From positions 1 through 42,335 of the forward strand of contig CAZZEH010000028.1 in the NCBI GenBank assembly GCA_964653095.1: a stretch of DNA of 42,335 nt. The letters run 5' to 3'. Positions 25,075 through 32,762 of the stretch are shown in pieces. The stretch's first letter is position 1, and each line of letters begins with the position of its first letter. This DNA is from JAMLHH01 sp964653095 (GTDB lineage Bacteria; Bacteroidota; Bacteroidia; Chitinophagales; JADIYW01). Position numbers and translations under genes: made by a program. The notes beneath the pieces are model-generated. The model was given only the letters and a program-made list of their open reading frames with translations, was not told where the DNA came from and made no database searches.

Positions 25075-26253
25075 AAGACATCTGACAGAAACTGCTTTAT
25101 CACCCTCAAAAGTATCTTCTATCACTGTGGAATTGTCATACGATATACTTTTAGCAATATTCCCGTCTGAATTAGAGGACGATGTCCACCAAAATCCAAA
25201 GTAATCTTTCGTAGAATATCTGCCGGTTGGCAGGTTTTTATAACCCGCAGGCTTGGCAGAAAAGCAATAATTATTTGTTGCAGGTGAGACATCTCCCCAT
25301 GCGTTTTTATTTTTCATTTTTGTTCCCGCATCCGTTCCTAACAAGTGGAGCAGTTCATTCCATTCCTGCACAGAAGGAAGTTTCCAACCTGCAGGACATA
25401 CATTTTCTGCGGCTTCAAAAGTGTATAATCTGCCGAGTAAAGTACAATTAGTTTCATCATCATTGTAGCACCATGAATCTGATGAATTATAATTCAAATT
25501 ATCTCCCATCCATACCTTACCGCCAACTTCAAAAAACCTGTATCTGTTCCCGTCTCTAGAATCCACAAACCAATCATCAATATAATCACAAGTGTCTATT
25601 TCTAAGGTTTTAAATTCATGCTCCTCACCATATGTGGTTCCTAAAGATGATTTTCCATAAGCACGATAATAATAGACCGAATTGTCCTTCAGATCATCCA
25701 TTACAAAGCTAAACTCACCCGGCTCTGTCATAGGTTTGTATTTTCTGAAATCGTTTACAGTAGGCTGAGTGTTTTCACTCCACACTATACCCACTTCTTC
25801 TAACGGAGCAGTCCCCTGATCTTCTACTTCGCCCCCTCCTATTGCTGAATTTATAGTGAAATTGTAAGGAGTCGCAGTGGATACAACCGGAAGCAGCCCA
25901 ACAACCTTAATATATTTTTTAATGACCAGAGAATCTGTCATATGCGCATTAGAAACTATAAGCCTGACAGAATATTCACCTAAATTATCATACATAATAT
26001 TGGTCGGATGCTGTTCTTTGGAAGAAGAAGGTTTCCCTCCTTCAAAATACCATTGCCACTTCAGAGGAAAACCTTCTGTAGAATCAGTAAAACTGATAGT
26101 ATCACCCAATGCAAGGACTGTTTTGCTGGCAGTAAACCGAACTTTCAAATTCACAGACTTCAACTTTGAATTATCCTTGCTGCAGGATTGCACAGTAAAG
26201 AGAACAAAAAATAAGACTGCGAGGGCAAAAAATAATTTTAAAAGATTATTCAT
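25066..26253 (-). CDS. FISUMP-domain lipoprotein with a PKD-like domain
   Basis: Surface or outer-membrane lipoprotein of 395 aa. The signal peptide ends in TVQSC, making Cys24 the likely lipidated residue, followed by the SKDNSK spacer. Residues about 38-118 form a PKD-like domain (LGDTISFTDSTEGFPLKWQW, LGEYSVRLIVSNAH). Residues about 122-215 look like a fibronectin-III-like module with GIVWSENTQPTVNDF and YYRAYGKSSLGTTYGEEHEF. The C-terminal 170 residues match the Fibrobacter succinogenes major paralogous domain: VGGKVWMGDNLNY, LYTFEAAENVCPAGWKLPS and a C-terminal DKAVSVRCLKK. The role is unknown; such proteins are abundant surface proteins in Bacteroidota. Confidence 0.85.
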   Translation of the reverse strand: MNNLLKLFFALAVLFFVLFTVQSCSKDNSKLKSVNLKVRFTASKTVLALGDTISFTDSTEGFPLKWQWYFEGGKPSSSKEQHPTNIMYDNLGEYSVRLIVSNAHMTDSLVIKKYIKVVGLLPVVSTATPYNFTINSAIGGGEVEDQGTAPLEEVGIVWSENTQPTVNDFRKYKPMTEPGEFSFVMDDLKDNSVYYYRAYGKSSLGTTYGEEHEFKTLEIDTCDYIDDWFVDSRDGNRYRFFEVGGKVWMGDNLNYNSSDSWCYNDDETNCTLLGRLYTFEAAENVCPAGWKLPSVQEWNELLHLLGTDAGTKMKNKNAWGDVSPATNNYCFSAKPAGYKNLPTGRYSTKDYFGFWWTSSSNSDGNIAKSISYDNSTVIEDTFEGDKAVSVRCLKK

Positions 26254-26335
26254 ACAAGTACAATAATATATATTCTAATTTAAAGCTAAAAATAAAACAG
26301 TTCATGATAAAAATCTTTTTCAATCTTAACTTTTA

Positions 26336-26355
26336 AACCAAACAATCGTTTGGTT
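26336..26355. promoter_or_regulatory. TetR operator: perfect 8-4-8 palindrome
   Basis: AACCAAAC-AATC-GTTTGGTT is a perfect palindrome 58 nt upstream of the tetR start codon. Its right arm contains the -33 TTTG of the promoter, so repressor binding would block RNA polymerase. It is the natural candidate operator for autoregulation and control of the beta-oxidation operon. Confidence 0.72.
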
Positions 26356-26380
26356 AAGCTAAATCAATGAATTATCTTTG
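26349..26380 (+). promoter_or_regulatory. Complete Bacteroidota promoter of the tetR-fad operon
   Basis: -33 TTTG (26349-26352) and -7 TATCTTTG (26373-26380) are both exact consensus matches with the optimal 20-nt spacer. This is the best promoter in the window. The predicted start site is near 26386, giving a leader of about 27 nt. Confidence 0.8.
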
Positions 26381-26412
26381 CAGTTTAACATTAAGATAAC
26401 CAACAAGCCAAG

Positions 26413-26988
26413 GTGTCTAAACAAAGAAAAACGATTGACAATATACTGAAACAATCCCTCAGACTGTTCAGACAAAAAAGCTACCACAACACCTCTATCG
26501 CTGACATAGCTGAAGCCTGCGGACTACTTAAAGGAAGTCTGTATCATTACTTTCCTAGTAAAGAAGCTCTAATGCTGGCCGTGATAAAATATGCTTATAC
26601 TTATTTCCAGATCAAAGTTTTTTCTATTGCCTATGACGATAAACTTACTCCTCAGGAAAAAATTGAACTCATGTTTGAAAGGTCTAAAGCGGCACTTTTG
26701 CGGGATGGTGACATCATGGGCAATATCGGGGTAGAAACAGCTTGGGACAATCCTGAGTTTTCAGAGTTTATTCAGATTTTTTTTAACGATTGGATTCAGG
26801 CTGTAAAGACTGTTTTCTTGGAAATCACAAATGAAGAAGATGCAGAAAAATTAGCGGAACAAACTGTTGCAGAATTTGAAGGTGCAGTAATGATGTCCAG
26901 AATTTTTAAAGATTCTGTATTCATTCAAAATGCCTATGAAAGACTCATTGACAGATTTGCAGCTTTTAGCCTGTCTATCAAGAAATAA
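26413..26988 (+). CDS. TetR-family regulator of the beta-oxidation operon
   Basis: Repressor of 191 aa. The N-terminal helix-turn-helix is clear: ILKQSLRLFRQKSYHNTSIA, then DIAEACGLLKGSLYHYFPSKEAL (about residues 10-55). The rest is the helical ligand-binding domain. Translation starts at GTG (26413), as no suitable in-frame ATG exists and the N-terminus fits the family. It is the first gene of an operon with fadJ-like, thiolase and acyl-CoA dehydrogenase genes, so acyl-CoA is the probable inducer, as for FadR-type TetR proteins. The 8-4-8 palindrome upstream implies autoregulation. Confidence 0.9.
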   Translation: MSKQRKTIDNILKQSLRLFRQKSYHNTSIADIAEACGLLKGSLYHYFPSKEALMLAVIKYAYTYFQIKVFSIAYDDKLTPQEKIELMFERSKAALLRDGDIMGNIGVETAWDNPEFSEFIQIFFNDWIQAVKTVFLEITNEEDAEKLAEQTVAEFEGAVMMSRIFKDSVFIQNAYERLIDRFAAFSLSIKK

Positions 26989-27021
26989 ATATTTTTTACA
27001 TAAATACTAATTACCAAAATC

Positions 27022-29424
27022 ATGGAGAAAACAAATACGAACAGAGCTATTAAAAAAGTAGTTGTTCTGGGTGCAGGAGTGATGGGAGCCGGTATTGCAT
27101 TACATTTCGCCGGTATCGGATGCGAAGTGTTATTGCTGGATATGGTTCCTGCAGACCTCAGTGATGCAGAAAAAAACAATCCAAAAGAGCGAAACAGGAT
27201 TGTAAACAAACTATTTAACTTCGCTTTGAAATCCAAGCCATCTCCTCTGTACACTAAAGCAGTTGCCAATCGGGTCACGTTGGGAAACTTTGATGACGAC
27301 ATGCCTAAAATCAAAGAGTGCGACTGGATAGTAGAAGTTGTAGTGGAAAGATTGGATATTAAAAAAATAATATACGAAAAAGTAGAAAAGTACCGTAAGC
27401 CGGGTACACTTATCACCTCAAACACCTCTGGCATACCTATACACTTGCTGTCGGAAGGAAGAAGTGATGATTTTAAAAAGAATTTTGCGGGAACTCACTT
27501 TTTCAATCCTCCGAGATATTTAAAACTTTTGGAAGTCATCCCTACACCGGATACCGATCCGGAAATTGTGGATTTTCTGATGTCGTATGGAGACAAAACT
27601 TTGGGTAAGGAAACTGTACTTTGTAAAGACACCCCGGCTTTTATTGCAAACAGAGTGGGCGTATATTCAATGGCTAAGATTTTTCAGCTTACCACAGAAC
27701 TCGGACTCAAAATTGAAGAAGTTGACCAGCTGACAGGCCCGGTAATCGGAAGACCCAAAACCGGAACTTTTAAACTATCCGATTTGGTTGGTAATGACAC
27801 AGGCACAAAAGTCATGATGGGTATCAAAGATTCCTGTCCGGATGATGAGCAGGCCGGTGCCTTTGTCACACCTCCTTATGTCGATTTTTTATTAGAAAAT
27901 AAATTTTTCGGAAATAAAACTAAAAAGGGTTATTACGAAAAGACCAAAAGCCCGGACGGCAAAAGAGTAACTCTTGCACTGAGATTAGACAGTTTGCAAT
28001 ACGAACCTGTGATCAAACCGGATTTTCCATCCTTAAAAGATGCCAAATCCAAAGGCAGTTTATCGGACAAAATCAGGACATTTATTAAGCATGACGACAA
28101 GGGTGCACAATTAGTCAAAAGGTCACTGGCCGGATTGTTTGCCTATGTTTCCAACAGAGTGCCGGAAATTTCGGACAATCTGTACAGTTTAGATGCCGCT
28201 CTGCGTGCCGGCTTCGCATGGGATATTGGTCCTTTTGAGTATTGGGATATTGTCGGACTTCAGAAAGGAATTGAATTAGCTGAAGCTGAAGGGCTTGAAA
28301 TCAGTGAGTGGGTGCAAAAACTCGCAAAAACAGACAATCCGTCTTTTTATAAAAGTGAAAACGGAGCCCGAAAATATTATAATCAGGAAACTCAGACCTA
28401 TGAGGTCATCCCGGGAACTGAATCATTCATTTTATTGGATACATTGAGAGAGAAAAAGCCCGTATTCCAAAATAGCGGAGGCATTCTTCATGACCTTGGA
28501 GACGGAGTCCTCAATTTAGAATTCACCTCCAAAATGAATTCTTTGGGCGGTGATGTATTGGCAGCTATCAATAAATCTATAGAGATTGCCGAAAACGGTT
28601 ATAACGGTTTGGTCATTGGCAACGAAGGCACAAATTTTTCAGTTGGAGCCAACTTGGCTATGATTTTTATGCTTGCTTCCGAACAGGAATATGACGAGTT
28701 AGATATAGCTATCAGACAGTTTCAAAATACAACTATGCGGGCAAGGTATTCCTCTATACCGGTTGTAGCAGCGCCTCACGGAATGACGCTTGGCGGTGGC
28801 TGTGAGCTGACTATGCATGCAGATGTGGCGGTCGCAGCAGCAGAAACTTATATTGGTTTGGTAGAAGTTGGCGTAGGTCTGGTACCGGGTGGCGGCGGAA
28901 TTAAAGAATTGGCACTTCGCCTGTCAGACAGCTTTTTCGACGGTGATGTTCAAATTCCTAAACTTCAGGAAGCATTCTTAAACATTGCTATGGCAAAAGT
29001 TGCGACTTCTGCATTAGATGGTTTTGACAAAGGCTTTTTCAGAAAAGGTACAGACAGAATTGTCATGAACAACAAGCGTCTCATTGCCGAAGCCAAAGCC
29101 CAGGTATTGAGAATGGCAGAACAGGGATATACACAGCCTGCCAGAAGAAAAGATATTACCGTAATGGGCAGGACAGGGTTGGGAACATTACTTGTAGGCA
29201 TCGACTCTTTTAAGCGTGGAAGATATATTTCCGAGCATGATGCTAAAATCGCAGAGAAAATTGCATACGCAATATGTGGAGGGGATTTATCAAGTCCTGC
29301 TCAGGTGGATGAACAGTATCTTCTTGATTTGGAGCGTCAGGCCTTCTTAAGTCTATGCGGAGAAAAGAAAACGCTGGAGAGAATCCAGGCTATGTTAAAT
29401 ACAGGAAGACCTTTAAGAAATTAG
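27022..29424 (+). CDS. Bifunctional 3-hydroxyacyl-CoA dehydrogenase / enoyl-CoA hydratase
   Basis: Multifunctional beta-oxidation enzyme of 800 aa. The dehydrogenase comes first: a Rossmann fold with VVLGAGVMGAGIALHFAGIG (residues 13-32), ITSNTSGIPIHLLSEG, AGTHFFNPPRYLKLLEVI with its catalytic His, and VLCKDTPAFIANRVG. The C-terminal crotonase domain (about 490-800) has FSVGANLAM, HGMTLGGGCELTMHAD and VEVGVGLVPGGGG, supplying the oxyanion hole and catalytic Glu. The order dehydrogenase-then-hydratase is opposite to E. coli FadB/FadJ and is frequent in Bacteroidota. It hydrates enoyl-CoA and oxidises the product with NAD. The gene follows tetR by 33 nt. Confidence 0.94.
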   Translation: MEKTNTNRAIKKVVVLGAGVMGAGIALHFAGIGCEVLLLDMVPADLSDAEKNNPKERNRIVNKLFNFALKSKPSPLYTKAVANRVTLGNFDDDMPKIKECDWIVEVVVERLDIKKIIYEKVEKYRKPGTLITSNTSGIPIHLLSEGRSDDFKKNFAGTHFFNPPRYLKLLEVIPTPDTDPEIVDFLMSYGDKTLGKETVLCKDTPAFIANRVGVYSMAKIFQLTTELGLKIEEVDQLTGPVIGRPKTGTFKLSDLVGNDTGTKVMMGIKDSCPDDEQAGAFVTPPYVDFLLENKFFGNKTKKGYYEKTKSPDGKRVTLALRLDSLQYEPVIKPDFPSLKDAKSKGSLSDKIRTFIKHDDKGAQLVKRSLAGLFAYVSNRVPEISDNLYSLDAALRAGFAWDIGPFEYWDIVGLQKGIELAEAEGLEISEWVQKLAKTDNPSFYKSENGARKYYNQETQTYEVIPGTESFILLDTLREKKPVFQNSGGILHDLGDGVLNLEFTSKMNSLGGDVLAAINKSIEIAENGYNGLVIGNEGTNFSVGANLAMIFMLASEQEYDELDIAIRQFQNTTMRARYSSIPVVAAPHGMTLGGGCELTMHADVAVAAAETYIGLVEVGVGLVPGGGGIKELALRLSDSFFDGDVQIPKLQEAFLNIAMAKVATSALDGFDKGFFRKGTDRIVMNNKRLIAEAKAQVLRMAEQGYTQPARRKDITVMGRTGLGTLLVGIDSFKRGRYISEHDAKIAEKIAYAICGGDLSSPAQVDEQYLLDLERQAFLSLCGEKKTLERIQAMLNTGRPLRN

Positions 29425-29606
29425 AGAAAACTCAGAGAATGGAAGCTAAAAACAGAAACGTTACCGATTCCGGACTCGACAACTCAAAAATTTATCAAAT
29501 GTCTTATTCATTCAAAATTAATACAAACTTCGGAGTTCAATTCAGCCACAACTTATGAAGTGCAGCGATTGGCTCTAAAGTCTTTTCAAACAAAAAATAT
29601 AACATC

Positions 29607-30782
29607 ATGCAAGAAGCTTATATAGTAGCAGGATACAGGACAGCAGTCGGCAAAGCCAAAAGAGGCGGGTTCCGATTTACACGTCCGGATGATTTGGGTG
29701 CAGAAGTCATCAGGCACTTAATCAGTTCTATTCCCGACTTTAACCCGGAATTAGTTGATGACCTTATTTGCGGCAATGCAATTCCCGAAGCCGAACAGGG
29801 AATGCAAATCGGGCGTATGCTCGTGTTAAGATCAGGGTTGCCAATAAAAGTCGCAGGAGTAACTGTGAATCGATATTGCGCCTCAGGTTTGGAAACCATA
29901 GCAATGGCCACCGCAAAAATTCGTTCGGGAATGGGAGAATGCATCATAGCCGGCGGAGCCGAGTCTATGTCGCTTTTACCCATGACAGGATGGCGAACCA
30001 CACTAAATTACGAGATTGCCAAAGATACGGCAGATTACTATTCCTCTATGGGATTAACTGCTGAAGCAGTAGCTCAACAATTCAACGTATCGAGAGAAGA
30101 TCAGGACGAGTTTGCATACAATTCTCATCAAAAAGCAATTGCGGCTATTGAAGCAGGAAAATTCAAAAATGAGATTGTTCCTGTTATCGTAGAAGAAATT
30201 TATCTCGAAAACAACAAGAGAAAAACGCGCTCTTATGTAGTAGATACCGATGAAGGCCCGCGTAAAGACACCACTAAAGAAGTATTGGGTAAGCTTAGGC
30301 CAGTATTTGCTGCCGGAGGCTCCGTGACTGCGGGAAACTCGTCACAAACTTCCGATGGTGCTTCATTTGTAATGGTCATGTCGGAGAGAATGGTAAAAGA
30401 ACTCAACCTCACTCCTATTGCAAAATTAGTGACCAGCGCTGTTGTGGGTGTTGAGCCGCATATCATGGGAATGGGTCCTGCCGCCGCAGTACCTCAGGCT
30501 CTGAAACAGGCCGGACTCAAGTTAAAAGACATTGACCTGATAGAGCTGAATGAGGCGTTTGCTTCTCAATCTCTCGCAGTCATAAGAGAATTGGATATAG
30601 ACCCGTCTATCGTGAATCCTAACGGAGGTGCCATTGCTTTGGGACACCCATTGGGATGCACCGGTTCTAAGTTGACAGTTCAGCTTATTAATGAACTAAA
30701 AAGACAAGGTAAGAAGCGTGGTATGGTTACTGCCTGTGTAGGTGGCGGGCAGGGAATAGCCGGAATTATCGAAGTACTATAA
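29607..30782 (+). CDS. fadA: Acetyl-CoA acyltransferase (3-ketoacyl-CoA thiolase)
   Basis: Thiolase of 391 aa, performing the final thiolytic step of beta-oxidation. The nucleophile is Cys91 in VNRYCASGLETIAMA. The other catalytic residues are His347 in ALGHPLGCTGSK and Cys377 in TACVGGGQG. The N-terminal YIVAGYRTAVGKAKRGGF and the ELNEAFASQ block are typical of the class. It is the third gene of the operon, after a 182-nt gap with no recognisable feature, and is followed by a hairpin terminator. Thiolases of the degradative and biosynthetic types are similar; operon context supports degradation. Confidence 0.94.
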   Translation: MQEAYIVAGYRTAVGKAKRGGFRFTRPDDLGAEVIRHLISSIPDFNPELVDDLICGNAIPEAEQGMQIGRMLVLRSGLPIKVAGVTVNRYCASGLETIAMATAKIRSGMGECIIAGGAESMSLLPMTGWRTTLNYEIAKDTADYYSSMGLTAEAVAQQFNVSREDQDEFAYNSHQKAIAAIEAGKFKNEIVPVIVEEIYLENNKRKTRSYVVDTDEGPRKDTTKEVLGKLRPVFAAGGSVTAGNSSQTSDGASFVMVMSERMVKELNLTPIAKLVTSAVVGVEPHIMGMGPAAAVPQALKQAGLKLKDIDLIELNEAFASQSLAVIRELDIDPSIVNPNGGAIALGHPLGCTGSKLTVQLINELKRQGKKRGMVTACVGGGQGIAGIIEVL

Positions 30783-30798
30783 TCTTATTTTTAAATCG

Positions 30799-30832
30799 TA
30801 GCCGCAGTTCAAAAACTGTGGCTATAATTTTT
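30799..30832 (+). terminator. Intra-operon intrinsic terminator / attenuator
   Basis: TAGCCGCAGTT (30799-30809) pairs with AACTGTGGCTA (30814-30824) with one G-U pair, has a CAAA loop, and is followed by TAATTTTTAATC. It lies between the thiolase and acyl-CoA dehydrogenase genes and would reduce expression of the latter. It also covers the upstream candidate start at 30818, supporting the ATG at 30869. Confidence 0.75.
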
Positions 30833-30868
30833 AATCGAACAGCAAATATTAAATATAACTTTACAAAA

Positions 30869-32647
30869 ATGACCAAAGAAGAATTATTAAAAGGCGGTGA
30901 ATTTCTGATTAAAGAATCGGCACCGGAACAAATTTTCTCTCCGGAAGACTATACGGAAGAACAAATTATGATCAGACAAATGGCAAGCGACTTCATGGAG
31001 CAGGAAGTGATGACCCGTTCGGCTGATATAGAAAAAAAATTGGACGGCCTCACTCCCAGCCTGTTAGAAAAAGCGGGAGAATTGGGCCTGTTGGGAACAG
31101 CTATTCCGGAACAATACGGAGGAATGGAACAGGATGTAATTACCGGCTGTATCATTGCGGAAGAAGTCGGACGAACAGGTTCATTTGCCACATCACTTGT
31201 ATGTCATGTCGGAATAGGCACGCTCCCAATTTTATATTATGGAACCGAAGAACAAAGACAGAAATATTTGCCGGGATTAGCCTCCGGTGCTTTAAAAGCA
31301 TCATATTGTCTGACAGAACCAAGTTCCGGTTCCGATGCACTGGGAGCTAAAACCACAGCAATACTGAGCGAAGACGGAAAAGAATGGATTCTCAACGGGC
31401 AAAAGATGTGGATTACCAATGCAGGATTTGCAGATGTATTCACAGTGTTTGCGAAGATAAACGGAGAAGAATTTACCGGATTTATTGTCGAAAAAGGTAC
31501 GCCCGGATTGACATTGGGAGCCGAAGAAGATAAAATGGGTATTCACGGCTCATCTACCAGACAGGTGTTTTTTGAAAACTGCCGCATTCCGGTAGAAAAT
31601 CTTTTGGGAGAAAGAGGTAAAGGTCACAAAATAGCTTTCAATATTCTCAATATTGGTCGTTACAAACTTGGAGCTACCGCATTAGGGGGCGCAAGGCAAG
31701 CATTCAATATGGCCGTAAACTATGCCAATGAACGTTATCAGTTTAATGTGCCTATAGCATCTTTTGGAGCAATACAGTATAAAATTGCAGAAATGGCTAT
31801 CCGAATATATGCGCTGGAAGTAGCTGCATACAGATGTGCCAAAGACATTGAGAATTTGGAGCAAATATTCAAATCAGAAGGCAAAGATCTTTCTGACTCT
31901 CTTTTGGGAGCTGCTGAAGAATACGCTATTGAATGTGCTATCGTGAAAGTGTTGGGGTCTGAAGTACTGGATTATGTAGTAGATGAAAATGTTCAGATTC
32001 ATGGCGGAATGGGATATTCTGAAGAACTCGGAGCATCCCGCGCATACAGAGATTCACGTATTGCACGAATTTACGAAGGCTCCAATGAAATTAACAGATT
32101 GTTGTCAGTGGATCAACTGCTTAGAAAAGCTATGAGCGGCAAGCTGGACATTATGTCCGCGGCAATAGAAGTTTCTAAAGAATTGACTTCTATTCCTGAT
32201 TTCAGCACACCCGATGGGACTTTTGGCGAAGAAGACAATGCACTTAAAAACGCCAAAAAAGCAATCCTTTTAGTAGCAGGTGCTGCAGCTCAAAAGCTGA
32301 TGACCAAATTAAAACACGAACAGGAAATTATTATGAGCGTGGCAGATATGCTTATTGACGTATATACTGCCGAGTCATTACTTGCACGTGTAAAAAAAGT
32401 TTATGCTGATCAGGGTGAAGAAGGAAGTGCAGTATATTTAGATATTTTAAAAGTATTCTTTAACGATGCGGTACAGCGTATTGCATACAATGGCCGAGAA
32501 GCTCTGATGGGATTTGCAGAAGGGGATGAATTGAGAATGATGCTGATGGGATTGAAGCGCTTTACAAAATACCCTACTGTCAATACCAAGGAAGCAAGAC
32601 GCAGGATTGCTGCCAAAGTGATAGAGGCAGGACGTTATAATTTATAG
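30869..32647 (+). CDS. Acyl-CoA dehydrogenase, long (VLCAD-like) form
   Basis: FAD-dependent enzyme of 592 aa catalysing the first step of beta-oxidation. The N-terminal helical domain (about 30-150), the beta-domain with YCLTEPSSGSDALGAKTTA and MWITNAGFADVFTVFAK, and the C-terminal helical domain (IHGGMGYSEELGASRAYRDS) match the family. The catalytic Glu is in RIYEGSNEINR. It is about 200 residues longer than short acyl-CoA dehydrogenases; the extra C-terminal helical region (about 430-592) resembles VLCAD/ACAD9 and suggests long-chain substrates and membrane association. I start at the ATG at 30869 because the upstream in-frame start lies in the hairpin. Confidence 0.92.
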   Translation: MTKEELLKGGEFLIKESAPEQIFSPEDYTEEQIMIRQMASDFMEQEVMTRSADIEKKLDGLTPSLLEKAGELGLLGTAIPEQYGGMEQDVITGCIIAEEVGRTGSFATSLVCHVGIGTLPILYYGTEEQRQKYLPGLASGALKASYCLTEPSSGSDALGAKTTAILSEDGKEWILNGQKMWITNAGFADVFTVFAKINGEEFTGFIVEKGTPGLTLGAEEDKMGIHGSSTRQVFFENCRIPVENLLGERGKGHKIAFNILNIGRYKLGATALGGARQAFNMAVNYANERYQFNVPIASFGAIQYKIAEMAIRIYALEVAAYRCAKDIENLEQIFKSEGKDLSDSLLGAAEEYAIECAIVKVLGSEVLDYVVDENVQIHGGMGYSEELGASRAYRDSRIARIYEGSNEINRLLSVDQLLRKAMSGKLDIMSAAIEVSKELTSIPDFSTPDGTFGEEDNALKNAKKAILLVAGAAAQKLMTKLKHEQEIIMSVADMLIDVYTAESLLARVKKVYADQGEEGSAVYLDILKVFFNDAVQRIAYNGREALMGFAEGDELRMMLMGLKRFTKYPTVNTKEARRRIAAKVIEAGRYNL

Positions 32648-32667
32648 TGAAAAACTCTCTATAACGA

Positions 32668-32696
32668 ACAAAGCCACTCATTTTGAGTGGCTTTGT
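32668..32696 (+). terminator. Terminator of the beta-oxidation operon
   Basis: ACAAAGCCACTCA (32668-32680) and TGAGTGGCTTTGT (32684-32696) form a perfect 13-bp stem with a TTT loop, 21 nt after the acyl-CoA dehydrogenase stop codon. The downstream T-tract is broken by G. Confidence 0.8.
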
Positions 32697-32713
32697 TGTT
32701 TGTACCCATTTAC

Positions 32714-32741
32714 AAAAAAAGGCCACTTTTAGGTGACCTTT
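32714..32741 (-). terminator. Intrinsic terminator of the ribonucleotide reductase gene
   Basis: On the minus strand AAAGGTCAC and GTGGCCTTT form a 9-bp stem with one G-U pair, followed by a run of seven or more T. It is 21 nt downstream of the nrdJ stop. Confidence 0.82.
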
Positions 32742-32762
32742 CAAACAGATGGTAATTTAATT

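Noticed and set aside
29425..29606. 182-nt gap in the fad operon with an overlapping short frame
   Set aside because: The frame is a shadow of the fadJ-like gene end; no promoter, hairpin or conserved peptide was found.
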